Assembly (NCBI RefSeq): GCF_030246845.1
Contig: NZ_CP126889.1
Location: 5,079,001 to 5,143,000 of the forward strand
Length of the DNA: 64,000 nt
Source of the DNA: Enhydrobacter sp.
GTDB lineage: Bacteria; Pseudomonadota; Alphaproteobacteria; Reyranellales; Reyranellaceae
Direction of reading: 5' to 3'
Shown here: one piece after another, positions 1 to 8,769 of the stretch
Layout of the letters: each line of letters starts with the position of its first letter
How positions within the stretch are numbered: the stretch's first letter is position 1
Notes under the pieces: model-generated
The model's database searches: none
Told to the model about the DNA's origin: nothing
The model's input: only the letters and a program-made list of their open reading frames with translations
Made by a program: the position numbers and the translations under genes

Positions 1-1512
1 GTAGCCCTCGGCGATCCGGCCGCGGTCGTTCAGGCCGACGGCACGGGCATTGTCCAGCGTGTGGCGCTTCACGAGCCACGACACGTCGAGCCGACCGACC
101 TTGCGGTCGCGGCCCCAATGCGACAGCAGATAGGTCGGGTAGGAGCCGTCGGAGATCAGGCCGACATGCGCGCCGCCATCGCCCAGCCCGATCAGCGTGT
201 GCGGGCTTTGCATCATCTCGCTGCAACAGTCGAGATTGTAGGCGGCGTAGTTCGCGAAGGGAGCGAAGATGAAGTTCTTGCCCTCGCCCTCGATCAGGTA
301 GTCGTAGACGACCTCACGCGGGTCGCGGCCCTCGTGGCGCGCCCGGGCGCCCAGCGAGCTCTCCCGCGGCGGTTCGTATTCCGGCGGATCGCCCAGCGGG
401 AACATGCGGTCGTAGTCCACCAGCCGCGCCGCCATCTCGGAGCGCAGCGGCTCGTGCGATTCCTCCAGCAGCCGGGCGCGGAAGGCAGGATCGCGCATGA
501 TCGCGAGCCGCTCGGCCACGCTTTTGTGAGCGATCGCCTTGTACGACCGGCACATCGAGAACGGGATGCGGCTCGCCTGCAGGCCCTGCAGCACGCCGAT
601 CGGCCGCGGCGCCACCTGCGCCTTGGCGGAATGTCCCTTGGCCGCCAGCCCCTCGACCAGGCCGAGCAGGCGCCGCCAGCCGTCGGGCCGGGTATGGCGC
701 TGCGCGAGCGATACCGAGAACGGACGGCCGCTGGCCGCCAGCAGCCGGTCGAGCATCGCGAACTCGCTCTCCGGATCGGGCGTGTTGAAATCGGAGATGA
801 ACTCGATCACGCCCTGCCCCGCATCCTTCATGCCGAGCGCGATGCCCAGAAGCTCGGCTTCCGAGGCACGAAGCGAGGGCGTCGGATCGCCCTTGACGGT
901 GCGATGGTTGAGGGTGCGCGAGGTCGAGAAGCCCAGGGCGCCGGCGCGCATCGCCTGCGCGGCAAGGACGCGCATCTGCGCGACCTCGTCGGCTGTCGCC
1001 TCCTCGAGCTTCGCCGCCCGCTCGCCCATCACGAACACGCGCAGCGCGCCGTGCGGAAGCTGGGCGCCGAGATCCATATCGCGCGGCCGGGCGTCGAGCG
1101 CGTCGAGATACTGCCCGAACGACTCCCACGACCAGTTGAGCCCCTCGTCGAGCGCGGCACCCGGAATGTCCTCGACGCCCTCCATCAATTCGATCAGGCG
1201 CTGGCGATCGGCCACCTTCACCGGCGCGAAGCCCACGCCGCAATTGCCCATCACCGCGGTCGTGACGCCATGCCAGCTCGAAGGCTGCAGCCGCGAATCC
1301 CATGTCGCCTGGCCGTCATAGTGGGTGTGGATGTCGACGAAGCCCGGCGTGACCAACAACCCCTTGGCATCGATCTCCTCGCGGCCGCTGCCGTTTACGT
1401 TGCCAAGCGCGACGATCCTGCCGTCCTTCACCGCGACATCGGCCTCGCGAAGGGCGCTGCCCGTGCCGTCGGCCACCGTGCCGCCGCGAATGACAAGATC
1501 ATGGTCCGCCAT
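1..1512 (-). CDS. N-acyl-D-amino-acid deacylase family amidohydrolase, 3' end cut by the window edge
   Basis: Probably hydrolyses N-acyl-D-amino acids or related amides in the cytosol, using a metal-dependent amidohydrolase barrel. The N-terminus (MADHDLVIRGGTVADGTG) is the usual beta-sandwich start. It is followed by the metal motif DIHTHYDGQ near residue 60 and by MGNCGVGFAP, which carries the Cys that bridges metals in D-aminoacylases. GLGDGGAHVG lies near the visible C-terminal part. The ATG at 1512 is the only good start. 504 codons are visible and the stop lies beyond base 1. It reads the same way as gatCA, 91 bp behind gatA, so it sits where gatB commonly follows gatA. Substrate specificity cannot be read; dihydropyrimidinase-like or other amidohydrolase activity is possible. 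Family assignment is firm. Confidence 0.87.
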   Translation of the reverse strand, partial: MADHDLVIRGGTVADGTGSALREADVAVKDGRIVALGNVNGSGREEIDAKGLLVTPGFVDIHTHYDGQATWDSRLQPSSWHGVTTAVMGNCGVGFAPVKVADRQRLIELMEGVEDIPGAALDEGLNWSWESFGQYLDALDARPRDMDLGAQLPHGALRVFVMGERAAKLEEATADEVAQMRVLAAQAMRAGALGFSTSRTLNHRTVKGDPTPSLRASEAELLGIALGMKDAGQGVIEFISDFNTPDPESEFAMLDRLLAASGRPFSVSLAQRHTRPDGWRRLLGLVEGLAAKGHSAKAQVAPRPIGVLQGLQASRIPFSMCRSYKAIAHKSVAERLAIMRDPAFRARLLEESHEPLRSEMAARLVDYDRMFPLGDPPEYEPPRESSLGARARHEGRDPREVVYDYLIEGEGKNFIFAPFANYAAYNLDCCSEMMQSPHTLIGLGDGGAHVGLISDGSYPTYLLSHWGRDRKVGRLDVSWLVKRHTLDNARAVGLNDRGRIAEGY

Positions 1513-1603
1513 ATGGTTCCCGGTTTGCCGAAGTCTACCGCAACGGCCTCGAACGCGCATGCCGCCGCAGGTCGAAACGGAGCAGGCGTCGGAAAGGGTA
1601 CGA

Positions 1604-3076
1604 TCAGTAACCCGCCGGTCGCGCGTCGAATGCCGCCGCCTTCTCGAGCGCCGCGGCTGCGCGCAGCATCGTCTCCTCGTCGAAGGAGCGGCCGATGATC
1701 TGCAGGCCGAGCGGCAAGCCGTCCTTGTCGAGGCCGACGGGCACCGAGATGCCGGGCAGGCCCGCCATCGATGCCGGGATGGTGAAGGCATCGTTGAGGT
1801 ACATGGTGACCGGATCGTCCATCTTCTCGCCGGCCGGGAAAGCAGCAGTCGGCGCGGTCGGCGTCAGCAGCACGTCGCATTTCTCGAACGCCTGCTTGAA
1901 GTCGCGGGCGATCAGCGCCCGCACCTGCTGCGCCTTCTTGTAGTAGGCGTCGTAATAGCCGGCCGACAGCACGTAGGTGCCGATCATGACGCGCCGGCGC
2001 ACCTCCTTGCCGAAGCCGGCGGCGCGCGTGTTCTGGTACATCTCGATCAGGTCCTTGCCCGGCACGCGCAGCCCGTAGCGCACGCCGTCGTAGCGCGCGA
2101 GGTTGGACGAGCATTCGGCCGGCGCCACGATGTAGTAGGCCGGCAGCGCGTACCTGGTATGCGGCAGCGAGACCTCGAGCGGCTGTGCGCCGGCCGCCTT
2201 AAGCATCTCGACGCCCTTGTCCCACAAGGCCGCGATCTCCGCCGACGTGCCCTCGACGCGGTATTCCTTCGGAATGCCGACCTTGAGCCCTTTGATGCCG
2301 GGGTTGCGCGCCGCCGCGGCGAAATCCGGCACCGGCAGCGGCGCCGAGGTCGAATCCCTGGGGTCATGCCCTGCCATGGCCTGCAGGATGAGCGCCGCAT
2401 CCTCGACGGTGCGCGCGAACGGGCCGGGCTGGTCGAGCGAGCTTGCGAAGGCGACGACGCCCCAGCGCGAGCAGCGGCCGTAGGTCGGCTTCAGGCCGAC
2501 GATGCCGCAGAACGAGGCCGGCTGGCGGATCGAGCCGCCGGTGTCGGTCCCGGTGCTGCCGGGCACCATGCGCGCCGCCACCGCCGCCGCCGAGCCGCCG
2601 GAGGAGCCGCCCGGCACCAGCTTGCGGTTGTCGCCGCGCCGCTTCCACGGATTCTCGACGCCGCCGAAATAGCTCGTCATGTTCGACGAGCCCATGGCGA
2701 ACTCGTCGAGGTTGGTCTTGCCGACCATGACGGCGCCGGCCCGCCAGAGGTTGGCGGTCACCGTGCTCTCGTAGGGCGGCACGAAGCCTTCGAGGATGTG
2801 CGACGCGGCGGTGGTTGGGACGCCTTCGGTGCAGAACAGGTCCTTGACCGCGAGCGGCACGCCCTCGAGCAGGCCCGCCTCGCCCCGCGCACGGCGCGCA
2901 TCCGAGGCCACGGCCATGTCGCGCGCCTTGTCGGGTGTCTCGGTGATGAAGGCGTTGAGCGCGCGATGCTCGTCGAGCTTTCCGAGGTGCGCGTCGGCGA
3001 CCTCGACGGCGCTGGCCTCCTTCCGGGCCATCGTCGCCGCGAGCTCCGCGACCGTGAGATCGGTGAGAGCCGCCAT
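1604..3076 (-). CDS. gatA: Asp-tRNA(Asn)/Glu-tRNA(Gln) amidotransferase subunit A
   Basis: Glutaminase subunit of the GatCAB transamidosome. It releases ammonia from glutamine to convert Glu-tRNA(Gln) or Asp-tRNA(Asn) into the amidated tRNA. The 490-residue length is normal. The amidase-signature triad is visible: Lys78 in PLAVKDLF, the cis-Ser at about 158 in GGSSGGS, and nucleophile Ser182 in TDTGGSIRQP. The ATG at 3076 follows the gatC stop with a 3-nt gap (TAGGCGATG), so the two are almost certainly co-translated. gatB, which normally completes the complex, is not seen downstream. A deacylase gene occupies that position, so gatB is presumably elsewhere in the genome. Confidence 0.97.
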   Translation of the reverse strand: MAALTDLTVAELAATMARKEASAVEVADAHLGKLDEHRALNAFITETPDKARDMAVASDARRARGEAGLLEGVPLAVKDLFCTEGVPTTAASHILEGFVPPYESTVTANLWRAGAVMVGKTNLDEFAMGSSNMTSYFGGVENPWKRRGDNRKLVPGGSSGGSAAAVAARMVPGSTGTDTGGSIRQPASFCGIVGLKPTYGRCSRWGVVAFASSLDQPGPFARTVEDAALILQAMAGHDPRDSTSAPLPVPDFAAAARNPGIKGLKVGIPKEYRVEGTSAEIAALWDKGVEMLKAAGAQPLEVSLPHTRYALPAYYIVAPAECSSNLARYDGVRYGLRVPGKDLIEMYQNTRAAGFGKEVRRRVMIGTYVLSAGYYDAYYKKAQQVRALIARDFKQAFEKCDVLLTPTAPTAAFPAGEKMDDPVTMYLNDAFTIPASMAGLPGISVPVGLDKDGLPLGLQIIGRSFDEETMLRAAAALEKAAAFDARPAGY

Positions 3077-3079
3077 CGC

Positions 3080-3397
3080 CTACTCCACCACCTTGGGCAC
3101 GGTGAAGAAGCCGCCCGCATTCTTGTCGGTCGGATCGACATAGACCGCGCCGCCCGGCGCATTGGCCAGCACCTTCTCGGCGATGCCGCCGTCCGTCACC
3201 TCGTCGGCGCGCATGGGCAGCGTCACATCGGAGACGCTGGCCAGTGGCTCGACGTTGCCGGTATCGACCTCGTTCAACTGCTCGATCCAGGCCAGGATCC
3301 TCGAGAGCTCGCCGGCGAGCGGGACAAGCTCCTCCTCCGGCACCTTCAGACGGGCAAGACGCGCGATGCACGCCACCGTGTCCTTGTCGAGCGACAT
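3080..3397 (-). CDS. gatC: Asp/Glu-tRNA amidotransferase subunit C
   Basis: Small belt-like subunit that stabilises GatA against GatB. 105 residues, the family's usual size, beginning MSLDKDTVACIARLARL and ending GGFFTVPKVVE, both typical of GatC. The frame is open for 35 codons upstream to 3502, but the ATG at 3397 starts exactly where the family starts, so I chose it. First gene of a gatC-gatA unit. The 64-bp space upstream, behind the antiporter stop, must hold its promoter unless it is read through from the antiporter gene. Confidence 0.95.
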   Translation of the reverse strand: MSLDKDTVACIARLARLKVPEEELVPLAGELSRILAWIEQLNEVDTGNVEPLASVSDVTLPMRADEVTDGGIAEKVLANAPGGAVYVDPTDKNAGGFFTVPKVVE

Positions 3398-3461
3398 ACC
3401 TCTGCTCCGAAACGCTTGAATGGCGCGGTTGGTAGCGGTTTTGCCCCGGGGGAGCAACGGG

Positions 3462-5972
3462 CTACGAGGCGGCCGCCGTCTCGGCGACGCGCTTGGCCGC
3501 AACCGCCTCGATCTCGGCTCTCATGCCCGGCCGCCGCGCCAGAAGCTCGTTGAAGTCGCGGCGCGACAGCACCAGCAGATGGCAGTAGCCGACCGCCACC
3601 ACGTCGGCGTTGCGCGGCCGCGATTCGAGCAGGCCCATCTCGCCGAAGAAGTCACCCTCCTTCAAGGGCACCGTCATGCCGCCGACATGGACCGCCACCT
3701 CGCCGGCGGCGATGAAATACATTGCGTCGGGTCGGCCGCCGACGGCGACGATCTTCTCGCCCGGCACCGCCAGCCGGGCCCGCAGGCGCCGGCCAACCTC
3801 GCGCACCGCCGCGGCATCGAGCCCGGCGAAAAGCGGCACCCGCGCGATCATGCCGGCAAGCTCGAGCCCGAGATCGAGCGACGGCCGGTGGCTCAGGCTC
3901 TTGCGGCGCGCGTTCAGCTTGCGGCGCAAGTCGGCATAGACCTCGCGGCTGATGATCGACTCGCGCAGCCGGCGCGCGTATTCGGCCGATTCGAAGCGGA
4001 TCGCGGCCCGCTCGAGCTGCCGGTCCTTGATCGACTCGGCGTAGCCCGGGTACTGCAGCGAGAGCGCTCTCAGCGCCCGGACGACGAGTTCCTGGCGTTC
4101 CCTGATCATCGCGCCCAGCCGTTCCTCAGCGTCCGCCCCCAGGAGATCGGTGATCGAGCTCAGGTTGAAGGCCGCGAGTTCCGCCAGCACGTCCTGCGAC
4201 ACCATCAGGATCTCGAACCGGTCGGCGAGCTGTTCGGTCAGCGGCCAGCCGAAGCCGAAATGGCGATGCAGCCAGAGCGCGACGCGAAAGGCGAGATCGG
4301 GCCGCGCGAAATCCTGCACCACCTCTTCGTAGCCCGCGGCGCCGCGATCGCGCACGGCATCGATCAGCCGGTCGGCGCGCGCCGTGAGCAACGTCACCAT
4401 GCGGCGCGACAGGGTCTGCTGCTCGAACTGGTCGAGATAGAGGTCCTTCTCCTGCGTGCACAGCGTCAGCAGGCCGACCGACAGGCGTTCGTGCAGCTCG
4501 AGCGGCAGATCGGCCGGCGGCGCCTCGATCTCGGCGTCACCTGCCGAATCGGGATCGACGTCGAGGCCGACCACCCGCTCGTTGTGCTCGCGCATGATCT
4601 GGCGGAGCTGGCGCTGGACGTTGACCCGCGAGAGGGCCAGCACCCTGTCGCGCAGCGCCACCTCCACGGGGCTCAGCTTGTTCAGCCCCAGCGCCCGCAT
4701 CACCAGCCCGAGCGTCGTGGCGTTGACCAGCAGGGTGAAGAGCACGAACAGCGTCGCAAGCTCGGCCGTGAATTCGCGGATCGTCTCGGGCAGGCGCGTG
4801 TCGCCGGCCACGACCATGGCGAGCACGATCGTCACCGCGCCGCGCAGGCCGCCCCAGACGAGGATCGTCTTGTAGCGCGGGTCGACCGGCTCCACGAGAC
4901 GGGTGATCTCGAGCAGGGGCAGCATGCCGAACACGACCAGCACACGAGCCAGTGTCGCGCCGACCACAACCGCCACCAGACCCCAAATATACAGCCAACT
5001 GATATACGGCAGGAATTGCGCCGCCACCATCGAGGCGAGCACGAAGATCAGGCAGTTGCTCCAGAAGTCGAGCTGCTGCCAGAGCTGCTTGAGCGCCGTC
5101 CATTGGCGGGGATGCAGATGCGTCGGCCCATAGGCCGCCACCGTGAGCGCCGCGACCACGACCGAGACAACGCCCGAGATCGCGAGGTAGTGGTCGGCCA
5201 GGACGTAGCTCAGATAGGCGAGGCTCACCGTCACCGAGGCGATCGCCACATCCGAGTCGCCCAGCCGCGGCAGGACCACCATCGCGGCGCGGGCGAGCGC
5301 GAAGCCGAACAGCACGCCGCCGAAGAAGTCGCGCAGGACGTGGATCACCGGCGCGGCGGCCTCGGCAGGCGCGGCCTGGCCGATGTCCGGCGATACGCGC
5401 ACGATCAGGAGCTGCATCACGAAGCCGAACGAGGCGATGGCGACGGCGTCGTTCAGGAGCGACTCGCCCTCGGCCAGGATCGAGAGCCGCTTGGGGGCGC
5501 CGACATCGCGGAAGATGCCGATCACCGCCGCCGGGTCGGTGGTCGACACGATCACCCCGACCAGCAGGCAGATCAGGATGTCGTAGCCGGTGGCGAGATG
5601 GACCACGCCGGCCACGCCGCCGATGCACACGAGCACCGCCACGATGGCCAGCAGCAGCACCGCCGACATCTCGTCGATCAGACGGCGTACGTCGATCGTG
5701 AGGCCGGCGGTGAACAGGAGCGGCGGCAGGAACAGCGGCAGGAAGAGATCGGTGCCCACCTCTATCCCCGCCAGGCCCTTGAAGGCGTCGCCCAGGACTC
5801 CCTCCGCCTCGCCGCGGAGCGCGATCCAGTCGCCGATCAGGCCAAGACCGAGGCCGGTGACGGCGAGCAGCACCGTGTGCGGCAGGCGCAAACGTTCGGC
5901 CAGCGGCACCAGCAGGCTGACGATCGTCAGCACCATCGCGAGCGCGAGGAGCGCGTAAAGGACAGCAGTCAC
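3462..5972 (-). CDS. CPA1-type Na+/H+ antiporter with C-terminal cyclic-nucleotide-binding-like domain
   Basis: Inner-membrane cation/proton exchanger of 836 residues. Residues 1 to about 430 contain roughly a dozen hydrophobic segments with the family's ion-site motifs: TDP at 145-147 and the ESLLNDAVAI stretch with Asn174-Asp175. A long cytoplasmic region follows. From about residue 700 there is a cyclic-nucleotide-binding-type domain with the phosphate-cassette motif FGEMGLLESRPRNADVV. Such fusions resemble plant SOS1 and sperm-type exchangers and suggest transport gated by a nucleotide or another ligand. The start is a GTG at 5972 and no ATG fits. It is divergent from ruvX. Antiporter identity is strong; the ligand and the ion (Na+ or K+) are not readable. 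Confidence 0.9.
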   Translation of the reverse strand: MTAVLYALLALAMVLTIVSLLVPLAERLRLPHTVLLAVTGLGLGLIGDWIALRGEAEGVLGDAFKGLAGIEVGTDLFLPLFLPPLLFTAGLTIDVRRLIDEMSAVLLLAIVAVLVCIGGVAGVVHLATGYDILICLLVGVIVSTTDPAAVIGIFRDVGAPKRLSILAEGESLLNDAVAIASFGFVMQLLIVRVSPDIGQAAPAEAAAPVIHVLRDFFGGVLFGFALARAAMVVLPRLGDSDVAIASVTVSLAYLSYVLADHYLAISGVVSVVVAALTVAAYGPTHLHPRQWTALKQLWQQLDFWSNCLIFVLASMVAAQFLPYISWLYIWGLVAVVVGATLARVLVVFGMLPLLEITRLVEPVDPRYKTILVWGGLRGAVTIVLAMVVAGDTRLPETIREFTAELATLFVLFTLLVNATTLGLVMRALGLNKLSPVEVALRDRVLALSRVNVQRQLRQIMREHNERVVGLDVDPDSAGDAEIEAPPADLPLELHERLSVGLLTLCTQEKDLYLDQFEQQTLSRRMVTLLTARADRLIDAVRDRGAAGYEEVVQDFARPDLAFRVALWLHRHFGFGWPLTEQLADRFEILMVSQDVLAELAAFNLSSITDLLGADAEERLGAMIRERQELVVRALRALSLQYPGYAESIKDRQLERAAIRFESAEYARRLRESIISREVYADLRRKLNARRKSLSHRPSLDLGLELAGMIARVPLFAGLDAAAVREVGRRLRARLAVPGEKIVAVGGRPDAMYFIAAGEVAVHVGGMTVPLKEGDFFGEMGLLESRPRNADVVAVGYCHLLVLSRRDFNELLARRPGMRAEIEAVAAKRVAETAAAS

Positions 5973-6025
5973 GCCACAAACTTACTTGAAGCGCCGGCCT
6001 TGTCGACCCGCCAGCGCACAGCGCC

Positions 6026-6031
6026 TATAAG
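6026..6031 (+). promoter_or_regulatory. Candidate -10 box (TATAAG) of ruvX
   Basis: TATAAG lies 7 nt before the ruvX ATG at 6039. A weak -35 (TTGTCG, 6000-6005) sits upstream at a longer than ideal 20-bp spacing. If used, transcription would begin at or next to the start codon. No Shine-Dalgarno sequence precedes the ATG, which fits a leaderless mRNA. This is inferred from sequence only. Confidence 0.45.
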
Positions 6032-6038
6032 GCGCGCC

Positions 6039-6515
6039 ATGCCGATCGTCGACTTTCCGGAACTCAGGGCGTCGCTGGTGCGCGACGGCCGTCTGATGGC
6101 GTTCGACGTGGGGACCAGAACGATCGGCGTGGCGACTTCCGACGTGCGACGCACGCTCGCCACGCCGCTTCTCGTCCTCAAGCGCTCCAGGCTCGCGGCG
6201 GACCTCGAGCGTCTGGCCGACCTCTCCGGCAAGCACGAGGTGAAGGCGCTCGTGCTTGGTCTGCCGCTCAACATGGACGGCAGCGAGGGGCCGCGCTGCC
6301 AGTCGGTGCGCCAGTTCGCGGCCAATATCGCAGCCCACGGGCCGCCTGCCCTGGCCGCCCTGCCCATCGTCCTGCAGGACGAGCGGCTGAGCACGGCGGC
6401 GGTAACGCGGGGCATGATCGAGGACTACGACATGAGCCGCGCCAAGCGCGCCGAACGGGTCGATGCCGCGGCCGCCGCCTGGATCCTCGAAAGCGCCCTC
6501 GCCCGCCTCGCGTGA
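6039..6515 (+). CDS. ruvX: Holliday-junction-resolvase-like pre-16S rRNA nuclease YqgF/RuvX
   Basis: RNase-H-fold nuclease thought to trim the 5' end of 16S rRNA. 158 residues, standard for the family. The acidic active-site positions are visible: Asp23 in AFDVGTRTIGVA, Glu115 in LQDERLST and Asp142 in RVDAAAAAW, along with VLGLPLNMDGS. The start is the ATG at 6039. The frame is open far upstream, but that stretch is antisense to the antiporter gene. It is transcribed divergently from the antiporter, and its stop abuts the stop of the next, convergent gene. Confidence 0.95.
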   Translation: MPIVDFPELRASLVRDGRLMAFDVGTRTIGVATSDVRRTLATPLLVLKRSRLAADLERLADLSGKHEVKALVLGLPLNMDGSEGPRCQSVRQFAANIAAHGPPALAALPIVLQDERLSTAAVTRGMIEDYDMSRAKRAERVDAAAAAWILESALARLA

Positions 6516-6926
6516 TCACTTGACGACGATTTCGTGGGTCAGTTCCTCGCTGCCCTCGGCCGAGCGGACATCGAACTCGATCTCCCATCGTCCCGGCGCC
6601 AGAAAGGACAGGCCATCCACCCGATATCGGCCGTCGGCGCCGCCACTCACCTTGAGGTGCTGGCTCGGAGTCTTCGCGTCGAGGCGCTCGGCCCCCACCT
6701 TGACCAGTTCGGCCGCATCGCCCGATTTCGTGCAGACATTCATGATGAGGGAAACCGGCTCGCCCACCTCGATCGGCATCGGGTCGGGCCGAAACGCGAT
6801 CATGTAGCGCTCGGAAAACACCACCCAGCCGGTTCCGTGCCCCAGATCCATCGGACAGTCGGCTTTGGCCGTCGCCGCGCCGACCAGGGCCGCGCAGAAC
6901 GAAAGACTCGCAACAAGACCACGCAT
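6516..6926 (-). CDS. Small secreted protein with a YtkA/FixH-like beta-sandwich
   Basis: 136 residues with a clear Sec signal peptide (MRGLVASLSFCAALVGAATAKA). The mature chain resembles the YtkA-like fold: a PIEVGEPVSLIMNVC strand, then DGRYRVDGLSFLAPGRWEIEFDV. Two cysteines (in ADCPMD and NVC) could form a disulfide. I chose the ATG at 6926, one base after the stop of the upstream oxygenase gene (TGAAATG), over the in-frame GTG at 6944 that overlaps it, because the signal peptide then starts at residue 1. The genes look co-transcribed. Function is unknown; YtkA-like proteins are periplasmic and sometimes metal-related. Confidence 0.72.
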   Translation of the reverse strand: MRGLVASLSFCAALVGAATAKADCPMDLGHGTGWVVFSERYMIAFRPDPMPIEVGEPVSLIMNVCTKSGDAAELVKVGAERLDAKTPSQHLKVSGGADGRYRVDGLSFLAPGRWEIEFDVRSAEGSEELTHEIVVK

Positions 6927-6927
6927 T

Positions 6928-7578
6928 TCAACTTTTCTTAGCACCTGCTCTCGCCGGCGTCGTCACCCATGTGTAGTTGAAGCTGATGGAGACGCGCTCG
7001 CCGGCATAGCGCGCGGGCGGCACCTCGTGGCGCAACCAGCTCTCGAACAATATGAGATCGCTGGACCGCGCAGCCATGCTGACGAAAGAACGCATGGCCC
7101 GGGGCGCATCCGCGCGTCGCGGCGGGGCCGCCATCAGACGCGATAGCCGCGGATCCTCGAACTTGAGCGCGCCCGCCCCTTTCGGCACCACGACATAGTA
7201 GGTGCCGCTGATGAACGATGCGGGGTGCAGATGCAAGGAATGTCCGATGCCGCCCGGCATCCGGTTCAGCCAGCAGTCGGACATCGCCACGCGCCGGCGC
7301 GAGAGATCATACTGCAGCGATCGGACAAAAAGGGCGACATGTCGATCGATGTGGCGTCGCAGCCTGTCGAACAGCGGCGAAACCAGATGCAGCCGATCGA
7401 GCGATCCGTAAGAAGTGTAGCCGCCGACATAGTGCTTCGCCGACCACCGCCGGCCGGCCATGTCCGATGCGGCGATCGCCTCGCACTCGTCGTGGAGTCT
7501 CTGATCGAAATGTGCGTTCGCAGCGGAGGTCAGCGGAGCGCGATAGACGAGTGTCGGAAATAGGGCATGGATCGCCAT
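6928..7578 (-). CDS. Putative 2-oxoglutarate/Fe(II)-dependent oxygenase, TIGR02466-like
   Basis: 216 residues beginning MAIHALFPTLVYRAPL, a start typical of the putative 2OG-Fe(II) oxygenase family that hydroxylates unknown substrates. The core motif HLHPASFISGTYYV and the C-terminal HEVPPARYAGERVSISFNY supply the likely iron and 2-oxoglutarate contacts (His, His and the Arg of GERVSISFN). The frame is open to 7638, but the family starts at the ATG at 7578. It is divergent from the YceI gene across 29 bp, so the two promoters overlap. The substrate is unknown. Confidence 0.82.
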   Translation of the reverse strand: MAIHALFPTLVYRAPLTSAANAHFDQRLHDECEAIAASDMAGRRWSAKHYVGGYTSYGSLDRLHLVSPLFDRLRRHIDRHVALFVRSLQYDLSRRRVAMSDCWLNRMPGGIGHSLHLHPASFISGTYYVVVPKGAGALKFEDPRLSRLMAAPPRRADAPRAMRSFVSMAARSSDLILFESWLRHEVPPARYAGERVSISFNYTWVTTPARAGAKKS

Positions 7579-7607
7579 GACGTGATTATCCGTGATGAGG
7601 GGACCGC

Positions 7608-8219
7608 ATGCTATGGTTTCGCATGTCACGCGCTGCAACGATCGGACGCCGCCGCGTCCTCCTGCTGGGAAGCGCCCTGGCCATTGCGTCGCCAGGCCGT
7701 GCGGCGTGGGCGCTCGAACAGCTCAAGATCGGCAGCGAGCGCGGCACGATCGACTTCTCGATCGGCGACTCCAAGCTCTTTCGCACCACGGGTTCGTTCA
7801 AGGACTGGCGCGGCATGATCGATGTCGACCGTGCCGATGTCTCGAAGAGCCGCGTCGACGTGCGGGTGAACACCACGAGCATCGAGATGCTCGACAAGCA
7901 GCAGACCGACATGCTGAAGGGCGCCGATTTCTTCGACGTGGACAAGTTTCCCGAGATGATTTTCAAGTCGACGAACATCGAGCGTGTGAGCGAGGACAAG
8001 CTCAAGGTCATGGGCGACATCACCCTGCGTGGCATCACGAAGCCGATGCAGCTCGACGTCGAGGTGGCCGACCGCCGGCCGGACGCGCCGCCGGGGACGC
8101 GCTATGCGCGCTTTCTCGGCCAGGGACAGATCAAGCGGTCGGAGTTCGGCATGACGAAGTTCGTCGATGTCGTGGGCGACACGGTCGACATTTCCATCCG
8201 CGCCGATGCCTGGCGCTGA
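7608..8219 (+). CDS. YceI-family periplasmic lipid-binding protein
   Basis: Lipocalin-like periplasmic protein expected to bind a polyisoprenoid or amphiphilic lipid. 203 residues. The N-terminus GRRRVLLLGSALAIASPGRAAWA is a signal peptide with a twin-arginine look. The body carries the YceI pattern: IDFSIGDSKLFRTTGSF, then LKGADFFDVDKFPEM, then GDITLRGITKPMQLDVEV. The start ATG at 7608 has GAGGGG six bases upstream; the ATG at 7623 is an alternative. It overlaps the cytochrome b561 gene by 14 bp. This pairing recurs in proteobacteria and suggests that quinone-linked redox and lipid binding act together. Confidence 0.92.
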   Translation: MLWFRMSRAATIGRRRVLLLGSALAIASPGRAAWALEQLKIGSERGTIDFSIGDSKLFRTTGSFKDWRGMIDVDRADVSKSRVDVRVNTTSIEMLDKQQTDMLKGADFFDVDKFPEMIFKSTNIERVSEDKLKVMGDITLRGITKPMQLDVEVADRRPDAPPGTRYARFLGQGQIKRSEFGMTKFVDVVGDTVDISIRADAWR

Positions 8220-8766
8220 GGCGCACGGGCAGCGGCCGACCCTCGGCTATCGGCCGGTCGCCAAGGGGCTGCACTGGATCACGGCGGCGGCGGTGTTCGG
8301 CCTTCTCGCGCTCGGCCTTTGGATGACCGACCTGCCCATCGGGCTCACCAAGCTCGAGGCCTATGCCTGGCACAAATGGATCGGCCTCACCGTGTTCCTT
8401 CTCACCGTGGCACGGCTCATCTGGCGCTGGCATGCGCCACCGCCGCCTTTGCCCGACGCCGTCACCCGATGGGAGCGCCGGCTGGCGCCGGTCTCACACG
8501 CCGCACTGCTCGTTCTGCTCGTGGCGCTGCCGATCACCGGCTGGCTCATGAGCTCTGCAGGGGGCGTCGAGATCTTCTGGTTCGGCCTCGTGCCGCTGCC
8601 GAACCCGGTGCCCCGCGATGCCGGCCTGTTCGAGCGCCTGCGGACCGCCCATCACTGGCTGGCCTGGACGCTCATGGCCGTTCTCGCTCTCCACGTCGCG
8701 GCGGTGATCCGCCACGACGTCCTGCGCCGCGACGGCGTCTTCCGCCGCATGTGGCCGTCGCGATAG
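8206..8766 (+). CDS. Cytochrome b561-type membrane protein
   Basis: Four-helix di-haem b membrane protein that passes electrons between the quinone pool and periplasmic acceptors. 186 residues. Candidate haem-ligating histidines lie in the four hydrophobic segments: His23 (GLHWITAAA), His56 (YAWHKWIGL), His149/150 (TAHHWLAWT) and His163 (LALHVAAV). The ATG at 8206 lies inside the end of the YceI gene, which implies coupled translation. Its end nearly meets the convergent citrate synthase gene with no terminator between them. Confidence 0.9.
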   Translation: MPGAEAHGQRPTLGYRPVAKGLHWITAAAVFGLLALGLWMTDLPIGLTKLEAYAWHKWIGLTVFLLTVARLIWRWHAPPPPLPDAVTRWERRLAPVSHAALLVLLVALPITGWLMSSAGGVEIFWFGLVPLPNPVPRDAGLFERLRTAHHWLAWTLMAVLALHVAAVIRHDVLRRDGVFRRMWPSR

Positions 8767-8769
8767 CCG

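Noticed and set aside
61..1698. Long + strand frame (545 codons) opposite the deacylase
   Set aside because: It is the antisense shadow of a recognisable amidohydrolase on the - strand; its product is Arg/Ala/His-rich with no family resemblance.
3420..6038. Very long + strand frame running into ruvX (1031 codons in total)
   Set aside because: Everything before 6039 is antisense to the antiporter and reads as low-complexity charged sequence; only the last 158 residues are real (RuvX).
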